Source: Cyanodermella asteris (taxonomy: Eukaryota > Ascomycota > Lecanoromycetes > Ostropales > Stictidaceae). From it: a stretch of 64,000 nt of DNA. Made by a program: the position numbers and the translations under genes. The stretch is from the NCBI GenBank assembly GCA_900618795.1, contig UYJD01000010.1, positions 391,073-455,072 of the forward strand. Reading direction: 5' to 3'. How positions within the stretch are numbered: position 1 is the stretch's first letter; every line of letters begins with the position of its first letter. The notes under the pieces were generated by a model. The model worked only from the letters and a program-made list of their open reading frames with translations. It ran no database searches and was not told the origin of the DNA. Shown here piece by piece: positions 11,379 to 23,060 of this stretch.

Positions 11379-12584
11379 GATGGCTCCCACCAGCCCTAGA
11401 TACCTTGCGAAAATCAGCATGTAGGCTTTCCAGGCTCGTCTTTCCTAGACTGTCGTGACATCACCACCGCGCATGCGAGCAAGGGCTGGGCCGATGCTTC
11501 CATCTCACGGCATCAGTGGAATTTGGAATTACACGCAAAGGAGCAGGAGGTCGAAGTTGAACTCCCTGATGGGCAATATATACGCCACACGAAGTCACCA
11601 AGACTTGGCGCAGCAGGCGATATGTAAGCTTACGTTAGCAGCTCATATCAGCGAGCTGTCCAGGGCAAAATAGATGTTTTTGCCCAGAACCGGATACTGT
11701 GGATACTTGAATACACATGGTGTTTTCGAGCTAAGGAAGCCAAGACACGAGCTGGCGGGAAACGCCAACAGACGAGCTCGAGGGCACAAGTTCGATGACC
11801 TGTGAACGATTGCAGAAGTCTAAGCTTCGAAGCTTGACGCCCGATGTTTATGATGATATGTTCTCGGGCTCTTTTCTTAATTACTAGAGCCCCGGCAGCG
11901 AACTGCCGTCGGTCAAGAACTCACATACAGAGACAATCATTTGATCATCGACACCCCATGATTTCGACACTGATATTCTGAGAGCTTTTGTTCAGGAAAC
12001 GCCATCAGACAAAGCTTTTGGAACATGGTAGTTCTGCGGTATCAATGTAGGTCCCCAGGTACCCCGGGCCATCCCACTTACAATGGAGATGTGCGGTCGT
12101 AGCAGCTGGGGGCTCGATCGAGCGCTGTGTCATTCCTGCTGGTCTGTAGGCTCATGTTGGTTTTGTCCAAGGATATGCACGAGCGGAGACTCCAAGTAAT
12201 ATCGAGCATTGGCCTCGACCCGATATTGTGGCTTATTCAGGACGATTGGATCTGCTTCGGGGAGATTGAGCGGGGACCACATAGTGAGCACGTTCTTGAG
12301 AACCCGCCCTGCACCAGCATCTCATAAAGCCGCCATATAAGCTCTGGTTCAACTGCCTGTGACAAGTTGAAACGTGACATTGCAGCTCGTGTATCGAATT
12401 TCACCTGTGAGCGCCCCTAAATGCTATCTGTCTGAACAGGAGTTTCCGACACATTGCCGGCCGCTGGCTAGCGGGTGTAAGTTGCAAAAACGTGAGGGTC
12501 AACGTATTCTGGCGTGCAAACTTCCGCCGTCTCGCAAACTCGAGTCTTGGCTCGCAACGAAACCACGACTGCCCGGTACGCGTT
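11379..12584. other. Intergenic, no gene seen
   Basis: A 1.2-kb stretch with only short frames (up to about 70 codons) that show no conserved features on either strand. Confidence 0.5.
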
Positions 12585-12994
12585 TCACAAATCTTCCATT
12601 TTGTAAACTTCATACGCAGGCTCTTCGTACGGGTGTGCTCTACAGGTACCACCAAGGTCTCAGAACAAGCCCATACGAGCACACTTTTGCAGTCGCACAA
12701 AACTTACCGTTTCAAGGCCTCGACAGCCTTCACGGCCGTGTCTCGTCCGACACACAGCGTCTCGATCCGAGCCTCGTCGACCTCTTCCAGAGCACCGACC
12801 GTACCGATGTTTGGACTGGCGGCATCTCCGGGTCTAAACTGGCCCTTGCCCGTACTCGTGAAGCAGCATTCCGTGTAGCCTCCGGGCCCGGGGTATCGGC
12901 CCGCTCCTGCTGCGAAGATGGCGGCTTTGCAGGCTTGTACCGAGGCGAGGGGGGCGAAGAAGACTAGCTTGTATCGAACCGCGGACGCTGCCAT
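12585..12994 (-). CDS. NIF3-like (YqfO insert-type) domain protein
   Basis: Two exons on the - strand, 12994-12708 and 12639-12585, with a 68-nt intron (GTAAGT to CTGTAG, phase 2), encode 113 aa. The protein carries the diagnostic core of the inserted domain of NIF3/YqfO proteins: AAGAGRYPGPGGYTECCF, GQFRPGDAA and, after splicing, AHPYEEPAYEVYKMED. It corresponds to a stand-alone copy of that small alpha/beta (CutA-like) domain, a common fungal form, without the metal-binding NIF3 halves. Biochemical role is unknown. Its 5' end faces the HIT gene across 283 bp. The second exon was recovered from the conserved HPYEE motif, which gives good confidence in the model. Confidence 0.88.
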
Positions 12995-13277
12995 GATATC
13001 GGATGTCGAAAGACTTGCTAACGATACGGGTCCTGCAATTAGAATATCACATTGATCGAAATGTCCAAGTAGGGATGTAGAAGCAGCGGCAGCGATACGA
13101 TTGTCGTCACGGCGCTAGTCGCGCTAAACTGCACATCCGAGGTCCAAAGGGGGTCCAAGCCAGCCATCAAACACCGAAACATCAAACGTCAACCTGAACC
13201 CCAGCTCACTCAACTTCCTACGCACCACTACCATGATCATCTCCTTAAAATAGCTCTTCTTCTCCACTCCGCCCGAC
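12995..13277. promoter_or_regulatory. Shared bidirectional promoter
   Basis: The 283 bp between the ATGs of the NIF3-like gene (- strand) and the HIT gene (+ strand) must contain both promoters and both 5' UTRs. No specific element was identified with confidence. Confidence 0.5.
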
Positions 13278-14036
13278 ATGTCCGCAATCGACGAGCTCTA
13301 CCCCGTGACCTGCCCCTTCTGTGAAATCGTCTCCGCCTACCCAGCCCCAGACTCGCCTTCAGGTATCGTTCCCACTGGTCCGGTTGAACCGGCATCAGAG
13401 TCTTCGCCAGCCTATTTGATTCTCAACACGCCGAAGGTTCTTGCTTTTCTTGATCATGCGCCAATCAGCAGGGGTCATACCCTTGTCATCATTCGCGAGC
13501 ACCGGAGCAAGGTTGCGGATCTCAAAGTACCGGAAGGTCAGGCGATTGGGTCTTGGTTAGGGATTCTCAGCAGAGCAGTGATAGGAAGCGTGGCGGTGCC
13601 TGCGAGTGAAGGCGAAGATCCATCCAAAACGCCGTTGGCCGCCGATGTGGGGGACTGGAATATAGTTCAGAACAATGGTAAGCTTCGTCTATGATATCTA
13701 TACACCACATTCTCTGAGAACACGAACGAGCTAGTGGAAGCTAACGCATGTGGGTCCTTTCAAACAGGCGCTAGGGCAGCACAAGTCGTTCCTCACGTCC
13801 ACTTTCACATCATCCCTCGATCAGGCCACGTTCCCGAAGTAAAGGCCCGTAGCTGGACCATTTTCGGGCGCGGCCAACGCGAGGATCTGGATGATGCGGA
13901 TGCTCAGGTTCTCGTGCTGCAAATACGCGAGAGGTTGCAAAGGGAGCTTGAGCGGTTGAGAGAGCGGGAGGGAGATGATGCTCTGAAGCTCCTCGGCGCG
14001 GATCCGACTTCTCTGAAGCCCAGAACCAAGTTGTAG
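13278..14036 (+). CDS. HIT-family hydrolase
   Basis: Exons 13278-13677 and 13768-14036 (90-nt intron, phase 1) encode 222 aa. The N-terminal CPFCEIV segment, the LAFLDHAPISRGHTLVI strand/helix and the histidine triad HVHFHII (His143, His145, His147) place it in the HIT superfamily of nucleotide hydrolases/transferases, closest in layout to HINT-type proteins. CPFC at the N-terminus may form part of a zinc site. A roughly 20-residue insertion (PAPDSPSG...) after CPFC and a long charged C-terminal helix (RERLQRELERLRERE) extend it past the usual 130-150 aa. It probably acts on adenosine phosphoramidates or dinucleotides. The stop lies 25 bp from that of the convergent trm11. Confidence 0.9.
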
Positions 14037-14061
14037 TGGCATGTTCGATCGAAACAGGTCT

Positions 14062-15598
14062 TCAGCGCGTTTTGCTGGTCTGGACCGTTTGTTCTTTCTC
14101 GAGTTCCTGGGCGGACTTGAAGCCCTGGAAGTATCGTCTTCGGAAGCTGTTGAGTTCGTCGGCTGTGGTGCCAGCTGCTTTGTTGGGCTCGGATTTCGAC
14201 AACGGCTCGTCGATGATATCTTCGGGCCTTCTTCGCTGGTATGTCAAAAGTCTCCGTGACCATCGAGTGAAAGGCTGAATGCAATTGCTGACCAGCTCCA
14301 GAGCCGCGTGCATGGGGATACCCAATTCGACATCTTCGTCATTAGCTACCGGCATCCAAAAGGACAACCTCCCACCAACCACGAGTGTTTGCGACGCGAA
14401 CTCGAGAATATCCGCCAACATGGCCTCAAAGCTATATGGCCGCTTGGGCGCAATATATCCCGGCGCAAGATGGGCAGGCTGTCCATCAGGCCGATACTTG
14501 ACCACCTTCTCCTCCCCCTTCGCACTCCCAAGCACCCTTAATCCCTCCCGCACACCATACGGCGGATCACACACGATCCCATCAAACACCGGACGATGCG
14601 CCTGTGCAGGGTCCGCTGCAAGCCGCACGGGAGAATTAGTCAAGTCAGAAACAAAGCCATCCAAGAACCTTCCCTCCAGCCCATACTGCGCATAGCTCGT
14701 CCTCACATTATTGTCCTTCTTGCCCCTGATAGCCCGCCCATCCATGTCGCTCCCCACCGTCACCGCCCCATGATGACTACACGCAATCGTCAGACTTCCC
14801 GTGCCCACAAACGGATCATAGAACAGCGCGCCCGACCTCGCGAGCGTCAGATTACTCCCGATCAACGCCAACTCGGCATCCATCGACGTAGTCGAAATAT
14901 ACCTCCTCTTCTTCAAGCTGAACCTCCCCACATCATCCCTCGCCCCCTCGCCCACCAACCTCCCCAGAAACACCTTCCGCGGCTCCGGCGCCCGCACGTC
15001 GTATTCCGCGAAGACGCAAAATTCCTGGTCGGGGCTTTTCATCCGGATGGGCCCCTGGAAGTCGAGGTGGCGGAAGCTGTTTACGAGGTCGACTTGCGAG
15101 GCGCCGGCGAGGCTGCCCTGGAAGGTGTCGACGGTGAACTTGAAGGAGCAGGTCTTGTGGGCCGTGAGCCATTCGGCCGGAACGTCGGATTTGAGGGTCG
15201 AGTGCAGTTCGTCATAGGTGCTGCCGCTGCCCCAGAGCTCGTAGATTGATTTTACGAGGATGGCGCGGCGGACGAGGGTGCGAGCGCAGGTTTCGGAGGG
15301 GAGGGCGACGGTGCAGAATGGGGACTGTCGTGGAATTAATTATTAGCCTTGCCTATGATTTTCGTGTGGAAAACAATCGTTGGTGTAAAAAAAGTATTAT
15401 ACAGCAGTGCTCATTCAGAACATGAACCCGAGACGCAAGCACATCTCGCTTGGGCAAATTCAGGCGTGTTGGGCTCAGACCTACATCTTCTCTGTGATCC
15501 ATGACTTGGAGGTCGAGATTATGCAGTTGTGCCAGCGCCCGCAGCTCTGCCAGGCGGAAGCTCTCATGGACTTGAGAGAACCTGACGAGGAACTTCAT
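14062..15598 (-). CDS. trm11: tRNA (guanine-10-N2) methyltransferase catalytic subunit Trm11
   Basis: Exons 15598-15485 and 15324-14062 on the - strand, joined over a 160-nt intron (phase 0), encode 458 aa. Exon 1 gives the characteristic MKFLVRFSQVHESFRLAEL start. The THUMP-like N-terminal region ends in GPIRMKSPDQEFCVF. The Rossmann methyltransferase has motif I DPFVGTGS at about residue 208 and motif IV DPPYGVREG at about residue 291. The C-terminus carries ADELNSFRRRYFQGF, a known Trm11 ending. With Trm112 the enzyme forms m2G10 in cytosolic tRNAs. The intron-containing N-terminus was recovered from conservation. The gene converges on the HIT gene with almost no spacer, so 3' UTRs must overlap. 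Confidence 0.94.
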
Positions 15599-16329
15599 CT
15601 GGGAACATCCGACTCGGATATCTGGCGGCTGGTGTCAGATTCCCGAACATGCAACTGTGTGGATGTGGGTTCCGGACTGGGTGGGTCGACACTGGTGGGA
15701 TTGAAATGGGTTGGTCGGACTTTTTCACGATGAATTTGATGCGCGGGCTCACGCGCCGCCTTTCGATTTTCGACGTTGAGCTACCGAGTGAGTGATTCTA
15801 TTTGATGGTCCTTGGCGAGCTCAGAGATTAGACGTTCTTAGTTTTCTTTTACAACTCAAGCAGCATTGGAAGATGCTAGCTTGCGCACATTTCCATGGGG
15901 ATTTCATCCAAGCAGTGACCAAACCCTGACACACAGGCTGCTTAGATCGATCGCAATACTTCAAGAGGAATTGAAATTTCATGCAATGGGCTTGATTAAG
16001 AGAGATATCCAGCGGACATACACACTAGTACGCTCATCACTGTTCAGTGGCCTGATCACTCCCGCCTCACGCTCAAACCCGGCCATTGCGGCGCTCAAAG
16101 TTCCTCAATTATAACTTGATACACGAGTGACTTTGCAAATACAAAGTCAGACCAAATCCACCGTGGGTATATGGCTGTCCTGCATTCCCATTGAGCTAAT
16201 ATACGCAACGCCATGAAAACTCCATGCTGCAAAACTTTCGCGTGTTAAGGACATCCACCCCGTTCTCTTCCATTGATATGAAAAATTGCCTTTCCAATGC
16301 ATATTTCAGCAAGCTACCTTGCTCAGCGA
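15599..16329. other. Intergenic, trm11 5' side to mbp1 3' side
   Basis: This holds the trm11 promoter and the mbp1 3' region. No gene is supported; short frames only. Confidence 0.5.
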
Positions 16330-19126
16330 CTATAGCTCTTCGACCTCTGTCTCGTCGCCTTCTTCCATCACTTTCTTTAGGAATTCTCGCATGCGAGATA
16401 TGTCAATTTCGCCCTGCTCGCTCTCGATGGCGGTCATCAAGCCCGGAAGCATGGTCTGGATTTGGGCTTCGGTCACGCCGATGCTGAGGCTGAGCACGCG
16501 CTTGAGCTTCTTCTCAAAGGTGCCACTGCGCTGCTTGAGCCTTTCGACCTCTGCGGACAGGCTCTCGTTGTTGGCACGATATGCTGCAGCGCGGGCGTCT
16601 AGAAGGAAGCTAGAAGGCAATGTGGAGTTGGCGTATCGTCTTTGTTCCATCGTCAGCGTCGCTGGGTCGACATCGTACTCGTCAACGCCATCGACAGCCA
16701 TAGCATCGTCACCAAAGGCGTTCCCATTAGCAAGATTGTGTTTCCCGGCCGGAAGAAGGTTTGGATCGACCCACAAACCGCTATCGGCGTCACCAAGCTT
16801 CACGGCTGGCTTAGGGTGCTGCTGCATGACGCGCCATATCTCCTCTTGCTTCTCAATGTTCGCTTTTCGGAGATTGGCGATCTGTGTCTGCAAATCCAGG
16901 CGCGCATCTTTTCGTTTTCGGAGGTCAGTGAGCCGCGTCTTCTCTGCGACAAGCTTCTCTCTGGTTTGCTGCAATTTTGTCCGTGCTTCGTCGATCAAGG
17001 CCTGTTTTGCTCGTGACTCTGCGAGGTAGCTTGACTTTGCGTCTTCAATAATGCTTGACATGCTGTTGAGCACCTCGAGCCCAGTCTCGGCGACCTTGCT
17101 GCTCATTTTCTTGGCAGGAGGACCCATTGCACCCATGCCGTGAGCAGCATCTTGCAATTGGCTTGCATCCGCGCCCAACGACTCTCCGTTCAGGGCCTCG
17201 ACGCCAAAGTCGGTAGGTTTCATCCCGCTGTTATTGGCGATGCTCGGATTGGCACCGACTTCTAGAAGCTGCTGCGCAAGCGCCTTGTTGCCATTGCGAG
17301 CCGCCATGCTGAGAGCCGTATCCCCTGAGATGTCCTGAGCGTTGACAATCTCGGACATAAATCGAGCAAGGCCTATCGTTTTTGGTTGTCTAGAAGCGCC
17401 ATCAGCGCCATTGGTGAACGATTGTGATGCACCTGCTGTCCCACTTCCTTGCCTGACAACGAATTCAAGCAAGCTTTCCATGTAGTACTTGCAAGCTCTG
17501 TTGCGCCCCTTGATCGCGGAAGCTATCGCGATGTGGTGGAGAACGGTCCTTCCTCGACCATCGCGCATATCAACTGTGGATCCGAGCACCTCCAGCAGTT
17601 CTGGAAAGGTTTGGTTGTCAAAGTTGTTGACTGCTGACGCAGCACGCATCAAGGCTGTCTCCCCGCCTACGTTTATCCTTCGAATGTTGGCACCGTTGTG
17701 TACGAGCTTGCGCACAAGGGGTAGGCGGCCTAGGGTAGAAGCCCAGATGAGGGCAGTGTGAGCTTTGTCGTCCATGGGAATATCTAGATCCTGTCCGGTG
17801 ACCTGCTCGAATGTTGAGTTGTTCTCGTAGTCAGCGTGTTCGTCCATCAAGGACATAAGAAGCGTCTGCTTCTTTTGTGAAGAGCTGCTTGTGGGTTGTG
17901 GTAAGGGTGGTACGCCGAAGGTAGCCTCGTCAACGCCAGGGAAGGAACCGTTCACTGTTGCGCCATCAATGCTTGTCTCTCTGCCGTTCAACCCAGATCC
18001 ACCCCCGTGGCTCATTTGTCGCATTCTCTTGCGAGGCGACTCCTGTCCTCCTAATGCCGAAGCAGGTCTCTTGTTGCTCAGGTATGGATTTGGGGCATTG
18101 CCCAAACTTGGGTCCAGATTAGCATTGCCGAAGCTCCCTTCAGACTGAAGACTATGCATGCTTTGCTGGCTTTCATGCTGGAACGACCCTTGGCTGAGCT
18201 TTTGAGAAGAATTGCTGCGCGTGAGGCCCGATCTCGGTCTTTGGGCGCTTCCTGGCCTCGAAGGCGACTCGAAACGAGCCTTGTTGATGGCCTGTACAGC
18301 GCTGGCCGCCGACGCTGAGATGTTCTTGAAGAACGTCCCGTTCGGAGACTGTGCCGAAATACGGTTTTCCGCTCCCTGGTACATCTGCTTCTTACGCTGT
18401 GCGGCCATGGCTTGTTCCTTGGTGGGCGTGTCCAGAGTGCCCTTGGTTTCACCATCGGGACCCATGTTGTATTCGAGAAGGGGCAGCAGTATGTCCTCGA
18501 CACCATACTGCTGACAGAAGGCCCGTCCTCGATCGTATTCGATCCACGTGCCCTGGTATTTTCCGTATCCACCTTGAACCTTCTCGTGCTTGCCGGACAG
18601 AATTTCTTTCTCGAGAACTTTTGTACGTTTGCCCTTTTCAATTCCAGCGACTTTCAAAATCTGCGTCGCATTGAGCCAGGAGTCTTCTCTTCGGCGCATG
18701 CAATTGACGCCATTAACCATCATCTCGTATACTTGAATTCCGGAGTAGACCGCCTGGAAAATCAGTGTCAGCAATTGTATACTCGAAGCCAGTAGCGGCG
18801 GCTTGACAGGACATGCATACCGTGTAGATTTCCGAAACATCGACGCTCGCAATGTGCGACGGCTGGGGCGTCTGAGAGCCATTTACGGGATGATATCCAG
18901 CTGGCGGCACGGGGTAAGGATTGGAAGAAGTGAACGAGGTCATTTGGAACGACATCTGGCGCTGCTGGCCCGTCGGCGTCGCCGTCCGGGAGGTATTCGG
19001 CGTACTGCCGGCCTGAACAAAGCTCGTATTGGTAGATTTAGAGACCGTCGAAGCCGAGGGAGTTCTGCGATGCTGATGCTGCGAAGGTGGAGGAGGGACC
19101 GGAACCGCACTCTGTACCAAGGCCAT
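16330..19126 (-). CDS. mbp1: Mbp1-type APSES/ankyrin cell-cycle transcription factor (MBF)
   Basis: Exons 19126-18821 and 18753-16330 on the - strand (67-nt intron, GTATGC to TTTCCAG) encode 909 aa. The intron splits the start of the APSES/KilA-N DNA-binding domain (residues about 97-205): SEIYTAVYSGIQVYEM, then RRREDSWLNATQILKVAG and GKYQGTWIEYDRGR. A Ser/Gln-rich linker follows, then ankyrin repeats at about 440-680 (HTALIWASTLGRLPLVRKLVHNGAN, GETALMRAAS, GDTALSMAARNGN) and a long C-terminal coiled coil. This is the layout of Mbp1/Res2, which with Swi6 forms MBF and drives G1/S genes through ACGCGT sites. The first in-frame ATG is at 19126; the frame is open further upstream without an ATG, so an extra 5' exon is possible. 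Confidence 0.9.
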
Positions 19127-20225
19127 CAGGCCGAAGGCATGGAACCCGGGGAGTGCGCTATAATCTTTGCCTATGGGTGAAGGTGAAAAGGTCGACGTGG
19201 TCAGCAATTGAGGGCAAGCATCGGCAAAAACGGTGCGTCGTTCGGCGGTAGCAATGGAACTCGCAACGAGGTGGCAGTCAGCGATGCTGGTCAGGTCGAA
19301 GCTCGAAGGTTCACAGAGCCATTGAGGTGCAGGACGAGAGCAAGGCCCGTCCGGAATTTGATTCGTCGGGATTGGTGGGTTGCAACGCGATTCAATCTAT
19401 CTCTTTCTGGTAGGCGCGTAGCGAACGCGACTGGATCGCGAGCCGAATGTTTCACCTCCCCGGACCCCGATTGATTCGTTGAGAGGGCCTGAGCGAAAAG
19501 AAGAAGCGACAGGAGCACTTCTCAGAGCTATGATTGAGCTTTCTGGGCAGCACCTTGGGCAATTGGATGTCCTCGTCAGCGCTCACCGTCGCGAAGCTGG
19601 CGATGCGTCGTGGCGAGGGCGAGGGGCTTGGGAGTCGTGCTAGCCGCGTTGGGCGACGAGCCCTACTCATTTGTCCGCCCTGACTGTGCCGAGAACATTA
19701 GTATCACTAGCATTCTTCATGACAAGATGAGCCTTCGTACACAAGACTGTATGTCGCATTGTTGAAATTCAACTCCTGTCTTCACAGATTGGTGCTACTT
19801 GAATATCATGCAATTGGTACATCCCGATGCGCCACGCCCTTGAACGTTCCTAATCACCGTCAAGCCAAACAGCCCAAGCTGGAGGGTCTTATTGACCAGA
19901 AATTCCGACTTTCTCTCACGAATGGCAGTGGCGGGTTCACGGATCTAGAGTCCCGTCAAGGCCGAGACTAGAGGATCGATGTACTCGTCCCAACAAGTTA
20001 TTTGTAGTACATGAAGCGCTTGCTCTGATCAATCAAGTACGATGTGGAGCGTGGTTTCATGCTTCACTCAGCGCTTCGACGTCAACTCGTTGCTTTTGAC
20101 TGGGAGTTACGTTCACTCAGACATGAGGCTCTCAGAGAGGATCAAATATGTGAATAACAATGTTCGGCATTAGACTTCGTAAAGTAGCTCTGCTATATGC
20201 AAACTGAACCCAACTGGTCATAAAA
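19127..20225. other. Intergenic, upstream of mbp1
   Basis: About 1.1 kb, holding the mbp1 promoter and the 3' region of the neighbouring F-box gene. No gene is supported. Confidence 0.5.
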
Positions 20226-23060
20226 TCATCGAATCTGCGTGTTACCAGCCACGACTTCGAACTCAACCCCAGGTCGAACTCTCCTCCGCCCTCCGCCATT
20301 GAGCCAAGGCAGTAAATTCCTGCACTGGCTCACGTCGAATCTCTCCAGCCTTTTGCACCCCTCCACCACCGCCTCGACACCCACGCCTGTGACTCTAACA
20401 CAGCCGCGGACACTCAAGAACTTCAGCTGCGACAAATGCATGCCGACCGTCCGCAGGCTGCCGTCGCTGACGGCGCTGCCGCAGAATGCCAGGCTCAGCC
20501 ATTCGAGCTTCACGCAGCCTAGAGCCAGGACTTCGGTCGCGGTGTCGCTCAACGCACAACAGAAGCCGAGGTCGAGATGGCGCAGGTACGGTGCCGCGTT
20601 TGTCAGGGCCACTATTGCGGCGTCTGAAAGGTAGGTACAGTCGGCGAGGACGAGGGTGGTGAGAGCTGGAAAGAAGTGTGCGCCCCAGGCATCGAAACCG
20701 GCGTCTGTGATCGTGGTACATCGCGTGAGGTCGAGCGAGGTAAGACGATGGCGGGCGAAGAGGGCGAGGTGGGCCATGGTACGGTCGGTCACATGCTTGC
20801 AGTAAGAGAGTGTGAGGACAGAGAGGGATTGAGCGCCGGGCACAACGGGGACACCGGCGGGGACTTGGGAAGGTTGAGGCTGATGGGGACGTGAAGGGTT
20901 GGAACGGGAAGGACCGAAGCGGGTCGGCGCAGGGTATCGTCGCATAGCATTTCGTGGCGCTTCGCCGTTTTGTGCCATGTTGGGAGGCGCAATGGGCGGA
21001 CGAGGAGGAGGGATGTTGCCGACGACGTGCATGAGAAGAGCGTCGTTGACTTTGCGACAATTACTGAGGTCAACGTGCGTGAGGCCGACATTCTGCTTGA
21101 CCATTTCGTGGATGGCAGCAGCGCTCACTTCCCAAACACTCCTCATTTTGAAGGTTACCGCATTACTGGCGCAATTTGCGGCGAGGATGTTGAAGCCTTC
21201 GTCCGTGATGTGAAAGCAATTCGTGATGTCGATGTGTTTTGGCCTTGAGCCCACGAACGGTGCTAGCTGTCGTAAAATGTCGTCCGTGATGAGAGTGTTG
21301 TATGGAGTAAGGTCGAGAGTAGTAAGAATATTGCTATCTTGACGCAGAAGCTGGTCCCAATGCTTCGATACGCGGCGTATTCGTAGCACATCTCGAACAC
21401 CGAGATTTGAAAGTACACGCACGAGTACAGTATCTGGCAGTGGCCCTCGTCCTAGCTGACTATGCCGCGTTATTAGCCTCGGTCGTTTCGGTCTGGGTGG
21501 TGTGTTAAAAAGCCTATTCGTCAAGCTGAACAGAGGAAGAGATGCTCGTCGACCCTGCTCTGCCGCATCTGCGTTTGGTGGAGCCAGCGAGGAACGCTGT
21601 GACCTTGGCTTCGAATCGTCCAAGTCAGGCATGAGGAAAGGTTCTGCATCGGGATCGATTCTGTTCAGGACAAGTTCGGTCTTCTTTGGCGTCCCGGGTG
21701 TTCGCCCTTTGCTGTAGTCGACTGAACCCCACTGTATTTGGGTCGCTGGTGGGGACTGTGCCGGCGCCCTTGTAGGAGTAATCGGCCTCGATATGTGGAG
21801 GTCCTCCATCTGGGGTGCGGTATTTGCATCAGTCATAACAACGTCATTTTCATCTGCTCTCTTGAGCCGCTGTCGAGCCGTTTTTTCGATTTGTTGCTTG
21901 AAGCTCGATGGGCACCTTTTCCAAAACTCTTCAAGCACTTGGCCGGTTAGAACAAGACATTCGGTCAAGGACACCGTCCGCACGGTTGCTGTTCGCTTCG
22001 GTGCCAAAGCCAGACTGACAACTTCACCAAAGTAGTTGCCCTGCTTCAGTCTCGCCTTGACGTGCTGGACGCCAGCTCTGTATTTGAACCCGTTCTTTGG
22101 CTGTGAGAGCCGTCGTTTGTGGCTTGGTTTTGTCATTTCCTCCTCATCTATGACCTCAACTTCTCCACGCAGAATGAAGAACACCTCCTTCCCTTGTGAG
22201 TTTTGCTTGATGATGTCTGTGAAAGGTGGATACGTGTGCATCTGTACATTTAGGCCAAGAAAGTGCAGCATCTCAGATGGCAGGCCGGAGAAGAGGGGAA
22301 GCTCCCGCAACAGCTGGCGGACATGCACAGTCCCTGTTCCCAGGGCACTGCTGGCAGCAGCTTCAATCAAGCTCGGGCTGGGGGATTTTCTTCTCTTCAT
22401 AGCAGCCTCGCCGTTCGACAGGCGCATCTGGTTCTCGGTGCATACCGCCCTGTCGGCATCTTCATGCCCGCGTTTCTCCCCCCTTTTCTGGGACTTTTTC
22501 TTCCGCTCCAAAATCGTCAGACGTTCCTGTGCTTCCTCCCGTATAGCCCGTTCTACTTCTGGAAATTGAGGCAGCACTTTCTGGAGATCCTCCTTCTTCA
22601 ACACCAACAGCAAGCACTTCGTTCGCGCCACGATCGAAGCTGTTCGTGGGATGTCCATCAGGACCCCGATTTCTCCAAAGAAAGCTCCAGGCTTCAATTC
22701 CGCATATGTGCTCTCTCCGTCTCTTGATGTGACCGCTACCGCGCCTCTGACCAGCCAGTACATGGCCCTCGCTGCATCCCCCTCCGCCACCACCGTGTCG
22801 TGCGGGCTGTGAAGCTGAGGACGCAAGTGCGCCCCAATTGCGGTGAGGAAGCTATCTGGCGCCGACTCAAATAGCGGAAAAGTCCGTATGCGATCGATCA
22901 TGTCCAATGGCATATCTTGTATGCCAGACTTTGCCAATGGAGAGGGGCGAACCGGGCGGGCAGGATTGGTCTCGCTGTTGAAGTTGCGAATGAGCGAGAC
23001 CGACTCCGACAGCGGGCTCGCTGCTCCCTTGGAGTAGGGAGAGCCCCGATATCGTCGCAT
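20226..23060 (-). CDS. Protein with two cyclic-nucleotide-binding domains, F-box and LRRs
   Basis: An intronless 944-aa protein. Two cNMP-binding folds come first, at about residues 54-180 and 245-400. Their phosphate-binding cassettes read FFGEIGVLMDIPRTASI and YFGEVVSLALAPKRTATV. Both keep the FGE glutamate and the arginine that normally contact the ribose and phosphate of cAMP/cGMP. An F-box (LPDTVLVRVLSNLGVRDVLRIRRVSKHWDQLL dispersed over residues about 540-580) is followed by AMN1/FBXL-type leucine-rich repeats to the C-terminus (HIDITNCFHITDEGF, SLDLTRCTTITDAGF, HLDLGFCCALSD). By F-box logic it should recruit substrates to an SCF ubiquitin ligase. Cyclic-nucleotide control of that ligase is an attractive inference, untested here. 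A basic linker after the first domain may be a nuclear signal. Confidence 0.9.
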   Translation of the reverse strand: MRRYRGSPYSKGAASPLSESVSLIRNFNSETNPARPVRPSPLAKSGIQDMPLDMIDRIRTFPLFESAPDSFLTAIGAHLRPQLHSPHDTVVAEGDAARAMYWLVRGAVAVTSRDGESTYAELKPGAFFGEIGVLMDIPRTASIVARTKCLLLVLKKEDLQKVLPQFPEVERAIREEAQERLTILERKKKSQKRGEKRGHEDADRAVCTENQMRLSNGEAAMKRRKSPSPSLIEAAASSALGTGTVHVRQLLRELPLFSGLPSEMLHFLGLNVQMHTYPPFTDIIKQNSQGKEVFFILRGEVEVIDEEEMTKPSHKRRLSQPKNGFKYRAGVQHVKARLKQGNYFGEVVSLALAPKRTATVRTVSLTECLVLTGQVLEEFWKRCPSSFKQQIEKTARQRLKRADENDVVMTDANTAPQMEDLHISRPITPTRAPAQSPPATQIQWGSVDYSKGRTPGTPKKTELVLNRIDPDAEPFLMPDLDDSKPRSQRSSLAPPNADAAEQGRRASLPLFSLTNRLFNTPPRPKRPRLITRHSQLGRGPLPDTVLVRVLSNLGVRDVLRIRRVSKHWDQLLRQDSNILTTLDLTPYNTLITDDILRQLAPFVGSRPKHIDITNCFHITDEGFNILAANCASNAVTFKMRSVWEVSAAAIHEMVKQNVGLTHVDLSNCRKVNDALLMHVVGNIPPPRPPIAPPNMAQNGEAPRNAMRRYPAPTRFGPSRSNPSRPHQPQPSQVPAGVPVVPGAQSLSVLTLSYCKHVTDRTMAHLALFARHRLTSLDLTRCTTITDAGFDAWGAHFFPALTTLVLADCTYLSDAAIVALTNAAPYLRHLDLGFCCALSDTATEVLALGCVKLEWLSLAFCGSAVSDGSLRTVGMHLSQLKFLSVRGCVRVTGVGVEAVVEGCKRLERFDVSQCRNLLPWLNGGGRRRVRPGVEFEVVAGNTQIR

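Noticed and set aside
14596-15249. A 217-codon + strand frame antisense to trm11
   Set aside because: It is a shadow of the trm11 coding region, Arg/Pro-rich, with no features of its own.
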